Shown here: positions 17,669 to 26,749 of the stretch, piece after piece | Layout of the letters: the number at the start of each line of letters is the position of its first letter | How positions within the stretch are numbered: the first letter of the stretch is position 1 | Notes under the pieces: model-generated | The model's database searches: none | What the model was told of the DNA's origin: nothing | Seen by the model: only the letters and a program-made list of their open reading frames with translations | Assembly (NCBI RefSeq): GCF_024228315.1 | Contig: NZ_CP100454.1 | Coordinates: 3,100,001 to 3,164,000 of the forward strand | Length of the DNA stretch: 64,000 bases | Source of the DNA: Halomarina pelagica | Lineage (GTDB): Archaea > Halobacteriota > Halobacteria > Halobacteriales > Haloarculaceae | Direction of reading: 5' to 3' | Made by a program: the position numbers and the translations under genes

Positions 17669-18313
17669 TCAGATACCGGAGACGAGATCGCGCAGGGCGG
17701 CCTCGGGGTCGTCGGCCTTCGCGACGCCGCTGGCGAGGAGGACGCCCTCGCTCCCCAGTTCCCGGGCGGCGGCGAGGTCCTCGCCGGTCGAGATGCCCGC
17801 GCCGCAGAGCACCGGCACCGACTCGTCGACCGCCGCGGCGGCCGCGACGGCGTCCTCGACGACGTCGGGGTCGGCCTGACTCACCGGCGTGCCCGTGCCG
17901 ATGAGTTCCGGCGGCTCGACGGCGACCGCGTCCGGGCCGAGGGCGGTCGCCGCGCCGACCTGTCGGGGGTTGTTCGCGCAGGCGACCGTCTCCAGCCCGG
18001 CGCGCTCCGCGGCGCGCAGGCCCGCGTCGACGGCCGCGAGCCGAAGCCGTCGCTCCGAATGGTTGATCAGCGTCCCGACCGCGCCCGCGTCGGCGACCGC
18101 CTCGGCGAGCGTGCTCCCGGTGTGGCTGCCGTGCTCGACGCCGTCTACGTGCTGGGCCCACGTCTCGACGCCGGTCTCGGCGACCGCGGAGAGGTGGGCC
18201 GCCTGCGGGGCGACGGCGATTCTCGCGTCCGTGTCGTCGGCGACGGTCGCGGCGGCGGCGGCGACCGCGACCGGGTCGCAGGGGTACGCCTTGAGGTTGA
18301 CGAGGACGAACAT
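17669..18313 (-). CDS. tpiA: Triosephosphate isomerase
   Basis: A 214-residue archaeal-type TIM, interconverting dihydroxyacetone phosphate and glyceraldehyde-3-phosphate. Catalytic residues are visible: Lys8 in NLKAYPCD, His85 in TLINHSERR, Glu133 in [11 protein letters not shown]; the phosphate-binding end is [19 protein letters not shown]. The start at 18313 gives the short N-terminus [10 protein letters not shown] typical of haloarchaeal TpiA. It is shorter than bacterial TIM (about 250 residues), as expected for archaea. It is divergent from a VOC protein. Confidence 0.95.
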   Translation of the reverse strand: MFVLVNLKAYPCDPVAVAAAAATVADDTDARIAVAPQAAHLSAVAETGVETWAQHVDGVEHGSHTGSTLAEAVADAGAVGTLINHSERRLRLAAVDAGLRAAERAGLETVACANNPRQVGAATALGPDAVAVEPPELIGTGTPVSQADPDVVEDAVAAAAAVDESVPVLCGAGISTGEDLAAARELGSEGVLLASGVAKADDPEAALRDLVSGI

Positions 18314-18397
18314 ACCCGGAATCGGTTCGGCAGGCGGGAAATAGCTACTCCTTCCCGTCGCCGGCACCGCTTTGCCGTCGTCCGGCGTCCGGGCCGC

Positions 18398-18802
18398 ATG
18401 GATCCCCACGTCAGCCTCGTGACGCTCGGCGTCTCCGACCTGGACCGCTCGATCGAGTTCTACCGCGACGGACTCGGCCTCCCGATGCGAGAGCGAACGG
18501 AGGCGGACGTCGCGTTCTTCACCACCGAGGGGGCGTGGTTGGCGCTCTATCCGGTCGAACTACTCGCGGCTGACGCGAACGCGGCGGTCCCGACCGGGGG
18601 CGGCGGGTTCGGGGGGATCACGCTCGCGCACAACGTCGCGTCGCGGGCGGACGTGGACGCGGTCGTCGAGGAGGCCGAGACGGCGGGTGCCGAGGTCGTG
18701 AAGTCGCCGCGGGAGACCGACTGGGGCGGTTACGCGGGCTACTTCGCCGACCCGGACGGCTACCGCTGGGAGGTGGCGTGGAACCCGCACTTCGAGATCT
18801 GA
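18398..18802 (+). CDS. VOC (glyoxalase/bleomycin-resistance-fold) protein
   Basis: A 134-residue single vicinal-oxygen-chelate domain of two beta-alpha-beta-beta-beta halves: [20 protein letters not shown], and the C-terminal [20 protein letters not shown] with the usual metal-ligand Glu. Starts with MDPH at 18398. Substrate unknown; such proteins include isomerases, dioxygenases and resistance proteins. A second, two-domain VOC protein is at 41492-42175. Confidence 0.85.
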   Translation: MDPHVSLVTLGVSDLDRSIEFYRDGLGLPMRERTEADVAFFTTEGAWLALYPVELLAADANAAVPTGGGGFGGITLAHNVASRADVDAVVEEAETAGAEVVKSPRETDWGGYAGYFADPDGYRWEVAWNPHFEI

Positions 18803-18819
18803 AGGAGAGCGCCCGCGTC

Positions 18820-19347
18820 TCAGTCCTTTCGCTTGACCACGTCGCCGAGGGTGTAGGATCCCGTCGAGGCACCGCCCTCCCACTCGGTGTCGTCGTCGGT
18901 GGGGCCTTCCGTGAGCGAGATGTCGAGCTTCCGTTCGAGCTTGCGCCGGATGTCGTCGCTCGGGAGCATGTCCCCGCGTTCGAGCTTGCGGACGAGGCTC
19001 GCCTTCTCGTTGAGCTGCTTCGCGAGTTCCTCCTGCGTCAGCCCCGACGCCTCGCGGGCCCCCCGGATGCGCGCGTCGTAGTCCTGGGCGATCTCCTCCA
19101 TCTGGTCGAACATGTCGCGCCGACGGCGGCGCGTCCCGCCGGAGGACCCGGACGATCCCGACCCGGACCCGGACCCGCCCGATCCCGAGGACCCCGTGGA
19201 GTACTTGGTGGAGGCGCTCCCGGACGACTGGGTGCGGACCTCGGTCCCGAACTGCGCGCAGTCCGAGCAGACGTCGATCTCCGCCCCCTCGATCTTGACC
19301 GTCTTCGGCGACGAAGTCTCCGCTCCGCACATCTCACACTGAGCCAT
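18820..19347 (-). CDS. Multiprotein-bridging-factor 1 homologue (MBF1)
   Basis: A 175-residue protein with an N-terminal zinc ribbon (CEMCGAETSS ... CSDCAQFG), a Ser/Gly-rich flexible linker (residues about 45-75), an Arg-rich patch TRRRRRDMF, and a Cro-like HTH (ARIRGAREASGLTQEELAKQ, LNEKASLVRKLERGDMLPSD). This is the archaeal MBF1 layout (aMBF1, TIGR00270-like). MBF1 links transcription factors to TBP in eukaryotes; in archaea it associates with ribosomes and translation. The start is placed at MAQCEMCG (19347). Confidence 0.92.
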   Translation of the reverse strand: MAQCEMCGAETSSPKTVKIEGAEIDVCSDCAQFGTEVRTQSSGSASTKYSTGSSGSGGSGSGSGSSGSSGGTRRRRRDMFDQMEEIAQDYDARIRGAREASGLTQEELAKQLNEKASLVRKLERGDMLPSDDIRRKLERKLDISLTEGPTDDDTEWEGGASTGSYTLGDVVKRKD

Positions 19348-19393
19348 GGGGGGTCTTTGCCACGCCACCGTATAAATCGTGCGCCCCGACCGC

Positions 19394-20002
19394 TCAGTCC
19401 AGCGCGCGCATCGAGTAGTAGAACCGCTGTAGGGCGGTGACGTGCCCGACGACGGCGAAGAAGGCGAGCAGCCACCCGACGACGGTCAGCCCCGACAGCG
19501 TGCCGGTGACGAACGCCGCGAGTACGCCCGCCAGGCCGATGAGCGCGAGGCGGTCGGCCCGCCCGACGAGCCCGCCGTAGACGCGGTCGAGGCCGACGGC
19601 CTGCGCCTGCGTGCCGAGGTAGGAGGTCATCAGCACGCCCGTCACCGCCGCGAGGCCGATCGCCCACCGCCCGACGCCGGCGGCGAGGCCGACGAGCATC
19701 ACGATGTCCGCGTAGCGGTCGAGCACGTGATCGAGGAGGTCGCCGGCGGGCGAGGCGGTCCCCAGTCGACGCGCGAGCGCCCCGTCGAGCAGATCGAGCC
19801 ACCCGTTGAGGAAGACGAGTACCGCCCCGATCAGGTAGAGCAGCGGCGCGTCGCCCGCGAACGCGAACGCCGCGCCCGCGGCGATCGCCAGCCCCATCGC
19901 CACGACGCTCACCGCGTTCGGCGTCAGGCCCAGCCGCTCGGAGACGTTCACGAAGGGGTCGAGCGCGCGGTTCGCCACGGGTCTGAGCTGATCGAGCGTC
20001 AT
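19394..20002 (-). CDS. CDP-alcohol phosphatidyltransferase (archaeal lipid headgroup synthase)
   Basis: A 202-residue membrane enzyme with the CDP-alcohol motif DLLDGALARRLGTASPAGD followed by LLDHVLDRYAD (residues about 70-105), plus five or six hydrophobic helices. Members transfer an alcohol phosphate to CDP-archaeol; the adjacent Fap7-like kinase gene is a common archaeal arrangement for archaetidylinositol- or archaetidylglycerol-type synthases. The exact headgroup cannot be decided. Its ATG overlaps the stop of the upstream kinase gene (ATGA), so the two are translationally coupled. Confidence 0.85.
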   Translation of the reverse strand: MTLDQLRPVANRALDPFVNVSERLGLTPNAVSVVAMGLAIAAGAAFAFAGDAPLLYLIGAVLVFLNGWLDLLDGALARRLGTASPAGDLLDHVLDRYADIVMLVGLAAGVGRWAIGLAAVTGVLMTSYLGTQAQAVGLDRVYGGLVGRADRLALIGLAGVLAAFVTGTLSGLTVVGWLLAFFAVVGHVTALQRFYYSMRALD

Positions 20003-20523
20003 AGGTAGTCGGTGAAGTCGACCTCGCCGGCGCTCGGTTCGCGCTCGCCCGCGACGACGGCCTCGATCTCGCGGGCGACCGCCTCGGGCGGCAGGTCGGT
20101 CGTGTCGATCTCGTACACCGCGTCCGCGCCGTGGTGCTCGACCGCCTCCGCGAGGATCACGTCGAGCGCCTCCGCCTCCGCGTTCTCGCGGGCCTTCGCC
20201 GGCGGCTCGCCCCGCTCGGTCAGCCGTCGCTCCACCTCCGCGGGGCGACAGCGCAGCACGACCACGCGGTCCGCGTCGAGGCGGTGGGCGAGGTGCGATT
20301 CGAGCAGGGGGCCGCCCGCCCCTCGCTCGTTCGCGCGCTCGTCGACCCACGCCGCGAGCGCGTCGAGGTCGGCGTAGAGGCTCCCCCTGTCGGGGTCCTC
20401 GCCGGCGTGGAACCCCTCCTCCCGGATCGCGTCGTTGAGGTGGAGCACGTCGAGCGGCGACGACACGAGGTCCGTCGCGGTCGTCTTTCCCGTTCCGGGG
20501 GTGCCGGTGACTGCGACTCTCAT
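19999..20523 (-). CDS. Fap7/hCINAP-like adenylate kinase
   Basis: A 174-residue P-loop nucleotide kinase: Walker A GTPGTGKTT at residues 7-15, and the RCRPAEVERRLTERGEPPAK lid-like region. The family (archaeal 'putative adenylate kinase', Fap7 in eukaryotes) acts in 18S/16S rRNA maturation of the small ribosomal subunit. Start MRVAVTGTPG at 20523 overlaps the hisC stop by four bases and its stop overlaps the next gene: a three-gene coupled operon. Confidence 0.9.
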   Translation of the reverse strand: MRVAVTGTPGTGKTTATDLVSSPLDVLHLNDAIREEGFHAGEDPDRGSLYADLDALAAWVDERANERGAGGPLLESHLAHRLDADRVVVLRCRPAEVERRLTERGEPPAKARENAEAEALDVILAEAVEHHGADAVYEIDTTDLPPEAVAREIEAVVAGEREPSAGEVDFTDYL

Positions 20524-21692
20524 ACGACGCGGTTCACGACCTCGACGGCGCGTTCGGTCTCCTCTCGCGTCCCGCAGGTGATCCGGATGCACCCGGGCAG
20601 CCCGAAGCTCGAGCAGTCGCGGACGATGACGCCCTCGCGCTGGCAGGCGTCGGCGACGGCCGCCGCCGGGGAGGCGTCCGTCCCGCCCGCCGTCGAGCGA
20701 CGCCGCGGCTCGCCGTCCTCGTCCCCCGCGCCGTCTTCGTCGCGCTCACCGACCTCGACTCCCTCGACCCCCTCGCCGACGTCCGCGAGCACGAAGTTGC
20801 CCGCGCTCTCCCACGTCGGGGCGTCCAGGTGCTCGTACATGTACTCGCGCGCCCAGCGGACGGCCTCGACGCTGCGCTCCACGTGGTCGTCGTCGTCGAG
20901 CGCCGCCAGCCCGGCGCGACAGGCGAGCTTGTTCACCCCGAAGGGCGTGTTCACGCGGGCGTAGGCGTCCGCCCACGCCCCGGGCGCGAGCAGGTAGCCG
21001 AGCCGGAGCCCCGCGAGGCCGTAGGCCTTCGAGAACGTGCGGAGGACGGCCACGTCGTCGCGTTCGCGGACGAGGTCGACCTTGCTCGGGGCGTCCGTGA
21101 ACTCGCCGTAGGCCTCGTCGACGACGACCAGCGTCTCCTCGTCGGTCCCGTCGGCGATCTCCGCGACCCCGCCGATCGAGATCTCGGTTCCGAGGGGGCT
21201 GTGCGGGCTGGTGAGGTAGACGATCCGCTCGCCGTCGTAGGCGTCGAGTATCGTCCCCGCCGTCTGCGCGAAGTCCTCGGCCTTCCGGATTCGGTAGGCG
21301 CGCGCCGTCCCGTGGTGGTAGCGGGCGCTCATGGCGTAGTAGGCGAAGCCGGGGTCGGGCACGAGGACGCGGTCGCCGGGGTCGAGCAGGGCGCGGTGGA
21401 GGTAGTCGATCGCGCCGTCCCCGCCGGGGGCGAGCCACACCTGGGCGGGCGCGACGTCCCACCGGGCCGCGAGCCTCTCGATCAGGTCCGCGTGGGAGGC
21501 CTTCGGGTAGGTGTTGATCGAGTCGGCGGCCTCGCGGACGGCCGCGACGGCCTTCGGACTCGCGCCGAGGGGGTTCTCGTTCGAGGAGAGCGCGATCAGG
21601 TCCCCGGGGTCCACCCCGAGTTCCCGGGCGACCTCCTCGTTCCCCCGCCCGGCCTGGTAGACGCTGTGGGCGGAGAGGTCGCGCGGTTGCAT
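20520..21692 (-). CDS. hisC: Histidinol-phosphate aminotransferase
   Basis: A 390-residue PLP-dependent class-I/II aminotransferase for the seventh step of histidine synthesis. Motifs: SSNENPLGASPKAVAAV at the N-terminus, VVDEAYGEF, and PLP lysine in TFSKAYGLAGLRLGYLL. The protein carries an acidic/basic low-complexity insertion before the C-terminal strand (residues about 322-350, GERDEDGAGDEDGEPRRRST) not present in typical HisC, probably a surface loop. First gene of the hisC-fap7-CDP-alcohol transferase operon. Confidence 0.92.
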   Translation of the reverse strand: MQPRDLSAHSVYQAGRGNEEVARELGVDPGDLIALSSNENPLGASPKAVAAVREAADSINTYPKASHADLIERLAARWDVAPAQVWLAPGGDGAIDYLHRALLDPGDRVLVPDPGFAYYAMSARYHHGTARAYRIRKAEDFAQTAGTILDAYDGERIVYLTSPHSPLGTEISIGGVAEIADGTDEETLVVVDEAYGEFTDAPSKVDLVRERDDVAVLRTFSKAYGLAGLRLGYLLAPGAWADAYARVNTPFGVNKLACRAGLAALDDDDHVERSVEAVRWAREYMYEHLDAPTWESAGNFVLADVGEGVEGVEVGERDEDGAGDEDGEPRRRSTAGGTDASPAAAVADACQREGVIVRDCSSFGLPGCIRITCGTREETERAVEVVNRVV

Positions 21693-21824
21693 ACTCGGAG
21701 ACTGCGGACGCGCCGCCTTAAGCGTGCTCAAGCGGCGTCGGTCCGTGCCACGCACGCCCGACGGTCGTTCGCGGAGCGGCGTGCAGTCGACAGTATCTTC
21801 CCCGGGCCGTTCATCGATCCGGAC

Positions 21825-22283
21825 ATGTCTCTCGTCGACACAGTCGCCTACGTGGTCCACCTGTCGTTCGCCGGGCTGTGGACCGGCACCGTCCTCTTCG
21901 TCACCGCGGGCGTCCTCCCGCTGGCGCTGCGCGGCGAGATCCGCCCCGAACCCCTGGAGTACCTCACCGGCCGCCTGACGACAGTCTCGCGGGCGAGCGC
22001 CTTCTTCCTCTTCGCCACCGGCGGCCACATGGCTGGGCAGGGCTACACCCTCCCCCTGCTGCTCGAGACGCCGCGGGGACACCTCGTGCTCGCCATGGTC
22101 GCCCTCTGGTTCGCGCTCGCGGCGCTCGTCGAGGTCGGGGCCGCGCGGATGCGCAGCGGCCTCCGGGCGAAGAAGGTCCGGACGCCCGCCCGCGACGCGA
22201 AGCCCTTCCTCCAGGCCGGGTCGGCCGTCGCGGTCGGCCTGCTCGTCGTCGCCGGAACGCTCGCCGGCGGGCTCCCGTTCTAA
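21825..22283 (+). CDS. Four-TM membrane protein (CopD-like)
   Basis: A 152-residue protein with four hydrophobic segments: AYVVHLSFAGLWTGTVLFVT, ASAFFLFATGGHMAGQG, LVLAMVALWFALAALVEVGA and SAVAVGLLVVAGTLAGG. The first helix has the His/Trp pattern of CopD-like copper or heme-protein membrane domains, but metal ligands are not obvious. I chose MSLVDTVAYV at 21825. Function uncertain. It lies between hisC (divergent) and the following hydrolase. Confidence 0.75.
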   Translation: MSLVDTVAYVVHLSFAGLWTGTVLFVTAGVLPLALRGEIRPEPLEYLTGRLTTVSRASAFFLFATGGHMAGQGYTLPLLLETPRGHLVLAMVALWFALAALVEVGAARMRSGLRAKKVRTPARDAKPFLQAGSAVAVGLLVVAGTLAGGLPF

Positions 22284-22339
22284 TCTCCCCCGACTACCGC
22301 CTCCCGCATCTTTACGCCCTCCTGATGCGACGCGACCGC

Positions 22340-23230
22340 ATGGACGCAGAACCGCGGTACGTGGAGGTCCCGTCCGGCGAGACGATCGCCTACAGGGCGC
22401 GCGAGGGCGGCGAGGTGCCGGTCGTGCTCCTGCACGGCAACATGACCTCCTCGGTCCACATGGACGTGCTCTTCGAGCGGATGGACCCGCGCTACGCGCT
22501 CTACGCGATCGACCTGCGCGGGTTCGGGGCGTCGAGTTACGGGACGCCGATAGACTCGCTCGCCGACTTCGCGGCGGACGTGGCGGGCGTCGTCGACGCG
22601 ATCGGCCTCGATACGTTCCACCTGCTCGGCTGGTCGACCGGCGGCGGGGTGGCGATGGAGTACGCCGCCGCCCACCCCGACCGCGTCGAGCGGATCGTCC
22701 TGGTCGCCCCCGTCAGCACCCGCGGCTACCCGATCTACCGCAAGGACGAGGACGGGCAGCCGACCGACGAGCCCCTCACGACGCGCGAGGAGATCGCCGC
22801 CGACCCGGTGCAGGTCGCGCCGGTCCAGCGCGCCTACGACGAGGCCGACCGCGACGCGCTGAGGGCGATCTGGGAGGCGCTCATCTACACGCACGAGACC
22901 CCCGACGACGAGCGGTACGAGCGCTACGTCGACGACATGCTCACCCAGCGCAACCTCGCGGACGTGGACTACGCGCTCGCTCACTTCAACGTCAGCGACC
23001 GGGAGAACGACTACGGCGAGGGATCGGGCCGGGCGGCCGACGTGACCCAGCCGACGCTCGTCCTCCGGGGGGACCGCGACCTCGTCATCACGGCGGAGAT
23101 GGCCGCGGAGACCGTCGAGGACCTCCCGAACGCGCGCCTCGTCGAGTTGGAGGACTGCGGACACTCGCCGTTCGTCGACGCGCCCGAGCGCGTCGTGTCC
23201 GAGATCGAAGGGTTCCTCTCGTCGCCCTAG
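22340..23230 (+). CDS. Alpha/beta-fold hydrolase
   Basis: A 296-residue hydrolase. Oxyanion-hole motif [15 protein letters not shown], nucleophile Ser in [20 protein letters not shown] (about residue 102), acid Asp in LRGDRDLVI and catalytic His in [15 protein letters not shown]. Sequence resembles haloalkane dehalogenase- or esterase-like enzymes; the substrate is not predictable. The stop codon lies in a short duplicated segment shared with the convergent FAH gene. Confidence 0.88.
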   Translation: MDAEPRYVEVPSGETIAYRAREGGEVPVVLLHGNMTSSVHMDVLFERMDPRYALYAIDLRGFGASSYGTPIDSLADFAADVAGVVDAIGLDTFHLLGWSTGGGVAMEYAAAHPDRVERIVLVAPVSTRGYPIYRKDEDGQPTDEPLTTREEIAADPVQVAPVQRAYDEADRDALRAIWEALIYTHETPDDERYERYVDDMLTQRNLADVDYALAHFNVSDRENDYGEGSGRAADVTQPTLVLRGDRDLVITAEMAAETVEDLPNARLVELEDCGHSPFVDAPERVVSEIEGFLSSP

Positions 23231-23262
23231 GGAATGTGGATCCTCCCTAGGGGATGTGGATC
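23225..23262. repeat. 20-bp tandem duplication covering the 3' end of the FAH gene
   Basis: CCCTAGGGAATGTGGATC (23225-23242) and CCCTAGGGGATGTGGATC (23245-23262) are 17/18 identical with a 20-bp period. One copy holds the real stop of the FAH gene (23247-23249), the other overlaps the stop of the convergent hydrolase. It appears to be a local duplication of the FAH C-terminal codons. Confidence 0.8.
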
Positions 23263-24017
23263 TCGTTTCGGAGCGTCCCCACGCCCTCGACCTCGACCTC
23301 GACGGTGTCGCCGTCCGAGAGCGGGCCGACGCCGGCCGGGGTGCCCGTGGAGATGACGTCGCCGGGCAGCAGCGTCATGTAGCGGGTGATCTCCTCGACG
23401 AGTTCCGGGATGGAGAAGATGAACTGATCGCGCGTGGAGTCCTGCCTGAGTTCGCCGTTGAGTCGGAGGCGGACGTGGGCGTCCTCGGGGACGGCCTCGG
23501 GCTTGGCGATGACGGGGCCGATGGGGGCGGCGTTGTCGAAGGCCTTGCCGCGAACCCAGTTCTGCTCGATCCGCTGGTCGTCCCGGTTGGAGATGTCGTT
23601 GAGGCAGGTGAAGCCCGCGACGACGTCCATCGCGTTCTCCGCCTTGACGTTGCGACACCGCTCGGCGATGACGACGGCCAGTTCGGCCTCGTGGTCGATG
23701 CGCTCCTTCCCGGCGGGCAGCGTGATGCGCTCGCCGTGGGCCGCGACGGTGGTGGGCGGCTTGAGGAACAGCATCGGGCGCTCGGGGACCTCGCTGTTCG
23801 TCTCCGCCGCGTGATCGGCGTAGTTCAGCCCGATGCAGACGATCTTCGTCGGCTCGCACGGCGGGAGGATGTCGACGTCGTCGGCGGCGAAGGTCTCGTC
23901 GCCGAAGGTGAGCCGCCCGCCGTAGTTCTCGCGGGCGACGATCTCCTCGCCGTCGGTGCCGGTCCACTCGCCGCGGCGGACGTTCCCTGCCGAGTCGCGA
24001 AAGCGAACCACTCGCAT
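23247..24017 (-). CDS. Fumarylacetoacetate hydrolase family protein
   Basis: A 256-residue FAH-fold enzyme. Conserved blocks: [20 protein letters not shown], the metal-binding [16 protein letters not shown] (Glu, Glu), [15 protein letters not shown] and the C-terminal [16 protein letters not shown]. Family members hydrolyse or decarboxylate dioxo acids in aromatic degradation or act as oxaloacetate tautomerase/decarboxylase. Monocistronic, so the exact substrate remains open. Start at [10 protein letters not shown] (24017). Confidence 0.9.
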   Translation of the reverse strand: MRVVRFRDSAGNVRRGEWTGTDGEEIVARENYGGRLTFGDETFAADDVDILPPCEPTKIVCIGLNYADHAAETNSEVPERPMLFLKPPTTVAAHGERITLPAGKERIDHEAELAVVIAERCRNVKAENAMDVVAGFTCLNDISNRDDQRIEQNWVRGKAFDNAAPIGPVIAKPEAVPEDAHVRLRLNGELRQDSTRDQFIFSIPELVEEITRYMTLLPGDVISTGTPAGVGPLSDGDTVEVEVEGVGTLRNEIHIP

Positions 24018-24218
24018 GACACTCCCATTCAACCGAGACCCGATAACCCTTCGGACTTCCGGCTTCCGGGGGCCGCGTCTCCGGTATCCGAACCCCGACT
24101 CCCGATCCTGCCCCCCGCTCTGTCCCCCGGCCCTGACCTCCCGACCCCGATTCCCCGGCCCTACCTCGCGGCGGACGACCAACAGTATAAGTGGCTCTCG
24201 CGAGATACTACGTCCGTC

Positions 24219-24959
24219 ATGGAGCTAACCTGGCACGGTCATTCCACCTGGTACGTCGACGTGGACGGGACGACGATGCTGATCGACCCCTTCTTCGACA
24301 ACCCGAAGACGTCGCTCTCGCCCTCGGACGTGGACGACCCGGATTACCTCCTGCTCACGCACGGGCACGCCGACCACATCGGCCACGCCGGGGAGTTTTC
24401 CGACGCGACCGTCGTCGCCACGCCCGAACTCGCCGCCTACGTCGAGGACGAGTTCGGTCTCGCGGACGCCGTCGGCGGGATGGGCATGAACGTCGGCGGC
24501 ACCGTCGAACTGGGCGACGCCTACGTGACCATGCACCGCGCTGACCACACCAACGGCGCAAACACGGGCTACGAGCACGGCCTCGGTATGCCCACCGGCT
24601 TCGTCGTGAGCGACACGAAGCCCACGCAGGTCGCCGACAGCGAGTCCACGACGTTCTACCACGCGGGCGACACCGGCCTCATGACCGAGATGCGCGACGT
24701 GATCGGGCCGTTCCTCGAACCGGACGCCGCGGCGGTGCCCATCGGCGACCACTTCACGATGGGACCGTGGCAGGCCGCCATCGCCGTCGACTGGCTGAAC
24801 GTCGACCACGCGTTCCCGATGCACTACGACACCTTCCCGCCGATCGAGCAGGACCCGCAGGACTTCGTCCGCGAGGTGGCGGCGACGGGGAGTTCCGCGG
24901 AGGTCCACGTCCTCGAGGCCGACGAGCCGTTCGATCTCGGCGAGGCGCTCGGCCGCTGA
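24219..24959 (+). CDS. Metal-dependent hydrolase, metallo-beta-lactamase fold (UPF0173 type)
   Basis: A 246-residue MBL-fold protein: [17 protein letters not shown] start and zinc motif [13 protein letters not shown] (HxHxDH). Further ligand regions are [13 protein letters not shown] and [14 protein letters not shown]. This is the UlaG/UPF0173 class, whose members hydrolyse phosphodiester or lactone substrates; the natural substrate is unknown. A GTATAAGT TATA box lies about 30 bp before the ATG, consistent with a nearly leaderless mRNA. Confidence 0.9.
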   Translation: MELTWHGHSTWYVDVDGTTMLIDPFFDNPKTSLSPSDVDDPDYLLLTHGHADHIGHAGEFSDATVVATPELAAYVEDEFGLADAVGGMGMNVGGTVELGDAYVTMHRADHTNGANTGYEHGLGMPTGFVVSDTKPTQVADSESTTFYHAGDTGLMTEMRDVIGPFLEPDAAAVPIGDHFTMGPWQAAIAVDWLNVDHAFPMHYDTFPPIEQDPQDFVREVAATGSSAEVHVLEADEPFDLGEALGR

Positions 24960-25047
24960 ACGTGGCGGCACGCGGCACGCGTCCCGCCGCCCCGGACGCG
25001 CTCGGCGTGTAGCTTTAATAGGATCACCGCCGTCGTTCCAGGCGCTT

Positions 25048-25461
25048 ATGCCCGTTAGAACATCCGAAGCGCAGTGGGAGGGCGACCTCCGCGGCGGCAG
25101 CGGCACGATGTCGCTCGGCAGCGGTGCCTACGAGGGCGAGTACAGCTACGTCTCCCGGTTCGAGGAGGGCGAGGGGACGAACCCCGAGGAACTCATCGCC
25201 GCGGCCCACGCGGGCTGCTACTCGATGGCGCTCGCGAACGCGCTCGCCGGGGACGACCACGAGCCGGAACGAGTGCACACGCAGGCCCACGTCCACCTGG
25301 AGGGCACCGAGATCACGCGCATCGTCCTCGAAGTAGAGGCCGAGGTGCCCGGCATCGACGAGGGGACCTTCACGGAGTACGCGGAGGACGCGAAGGAGAA
25401 CTGCCCGGTCTCGAAGGCGCTGGCCGGCCCGGAGATCGAACTCGAAGCGACGCTCCTGTAG
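25048..25461 (+). CDS. OsmC-family peroxiredoxin-like protein
   Basis: A 137-residue OsmC-type thiol peroxidase, reducing organic hydroperoxides. Both redox cysteines are visible: AAHAGCYSMALANAL (resolving or peroxidatic Cys about 57) and ENCPVSKALAG (about 119). The start MPVRTSEAQWEGDLRGGSGT is canonical. A TTTAATAGGA element about 30 bp upstream fits its promoter. Likely oxidative or osmotic stress protection. Confidence 0.92.
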   Translation: MPVRTSEAQWEGDLRGGSGTMSLGSGAYEGEYSYVSRFEEGEGTNPEELIAAAHAGCYSMALANALAGDDHEPERVHTQAHVHLEGTEITRIVLEVEAEVPGIDEGTFTEYAEDAKENCPVSKALAGPEIELEATLL

Positions 25462-25520
25462 GCGGGACGATAGCGATAGCCCGCCTTTCGGTGATCGCGC
25501 CGGCGGCGGCCCCGTCGCGG

Positions 25521-26081
25521 TCAGGGGTCGTAGCGGGCGCGGAGCACGAACGTCTCCCGGCGCTCCTGACCCCGCTCGACGCGGAACCCGGCCTCCCTGA
25601 CGAGTCGCACCGCCTCGGCGAGCGAGAAGCGCTCGCTGGTGGGGGGCCCGTCGGACCCCTCGCCGTTCGCCGACCAGTCGCCGACGCCGAGGAGTCCGTC
25701 GGGGGCGAGCACGCGGGCGAGTTCGTCGAGCGCCGCCTCGCTCGCGAACTCGTGGAAGGTCATCGTCGAGTACGCGCCGTCGAGTTCGCCGTCGCCGAAC
25801 GGGAGGTCGCTCACGTCCGCGACGACGAACGAGACGTTCTCGGGGGCACCCTTCTCGCGGTAGTAGTCGTGCATCGACGCCTGGACGTCCACCGCGTAGA
25901 GCGTTCCGACGTAGGGGGCGACGTCGTCGGTGTAGAAGCCCGTCCCGCTCCCCAGGTCGGCGACCGTCTGGTCGGTCGCCGGGTCGAACAGGGCGAGCAG
26001 TTCGTCGACCGAGAGGTACCGGTAGCGCGACGGGTCCTCCAGGTCGTCGGCGCGGTCCACGTCGAACGTGTGAAAGCCCAT
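25521..26081 (-). CDS. Class I SAM-dependent methyltransferase
   Basis: A 186-residue Rossmann methyltransferase. SAM motif I is VADLGSGTGFYTDDVAPYV, motif II YAVDVQASMHDYYREKG, and motif III region VLAPDGLLGVGDWSAN. The short length and FTDDV pattern match UbiE/MenG-like haloarchaeal methyltransferases. Target unknown; no neighbours in quinone synthesis. It is convergent with osmC. Confidence 0.85.
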   Translation of the reverse strand: MGFHTFDVDRADDLEDPSRYRYLSVDELLALFDPATDQTVADLGSGTGFYTDDVAPYVGTLYAVDVQASMHDYYREKGAPENVSFVVADVSDLPFGDGELDGAYSTMTFHEFASEAALDELARVLAPDGLLGVGDWSANGEGSDGPPTSERFSLAEAVRLVREAGFRVERGQERRETFVLRARYDP

Positions 26082-26178
26082 GTACCACCTCCGGGCGGGA
26101 TCCGTATAGCTCCGTTCGTCGTCCGCGGGACTGATCCGTGGCGCGAGATTGATGGGGCTCGGCGGCTATCCCCCCTGT

Positions 26179-26343
26179 ATGGTATCCATCGTTCCGCCGA
26201 CCGAGCGCGCCTGCGAGCGCTGCGGCCGCCGCGACGTCTGGGACGCGGCCGTCGAGAACTGGGTCGTCCGCGACGAGGAGGGCGATCCCCACTGCCTGCA
26301 CGAGTGGGACATCAACGGGCAGTACAACCCCGTCGGCGAGTGA
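26179..26343 (+). CDS. HEWD-motif small protein
   Basis: A 54-residue protein containing RACERCGRRDVWD, a half zinc finger, and the C-terminal HEWDINGQYNP that defines the small haloarchaeal HEWD family. Start at MVSIVPPTER (26179). It lies 4 bp before cutA and is probably co-transcribed. Function unknown. Confidence 0.8.
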   Translation: MVSIVPPTERACERCGRRDVWDAAVENWVVRDEEGDPHCLHEWDINGQYNPVGE

Positions 26344-26347
26344 TCCC

Positions 26348-26650
26348 ATGCCGACCGCCTACGTCACCGCGCCGCCGGAGTTCGCCGACGAACTGGCGAC
26401 CGCCCTCGTCGAGGAGGAACTCGCCGCCTGCGTCAACGCCGTGCCGTGCTCCTCGACCTATCGCTGGCAGGGGAGCGTCGTGGAGGACGACGAGGTCGTC
26501 CTGCTCGCCAAGACGACCGCGGAGCGCTACCCCGACCTCGAGGCGCGGGTGGTCGAACTGCACCCGTACGACGTCCCGTGCGTCGAGCGCTTCGAGGAGT
26601 CGGCGCTGCTCGGCCCGTTCGCCGACTGGCGGGCCGAGAGCGTCCGGTAA
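26348..26650 (+). CDS. cutA: Divalent-cation tolerance protein CutA
   Basis: A 100-residue CutA1: MPTAYVTAPPEFADELATAL, then EELAACVNAVPCSSTYRWQG, and VVELHPYDVPCVERF. Trimeric CutA1 proteins are linked to metal tolerance but may act as signalling proteins; the mechanism is not settled. Four bases after the HEWD gene. Confidence 0.95.
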   Translation: MPTAYVTAPPEFADELATALVEEELAACVNAVPCSSTYRWQGSVVEDDEVVLLAKTTAERYPDLEARVVELHPYDVPCVERFEESALLGPFADWRAESVR

Positions 26651-26749
26651 CCATGCGGGGCCGGAGCCCGGATCACGGGGTTTATTACCGTCAGTGGGAG
26701 TGTCAGAATGTGAGCCGACGACGAGGTGCGCCGTTTCGGAGGCCAGTCG

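Noticed and set aside
16337-18802. A single 821-codon plus-strand frame spanning the acetamidase and TpiA regions
   Set aside because: It is antisense to two well-supported genes and only its last 134 codons (18398-18802) form a real VOC protein that happens to be in the same frame.
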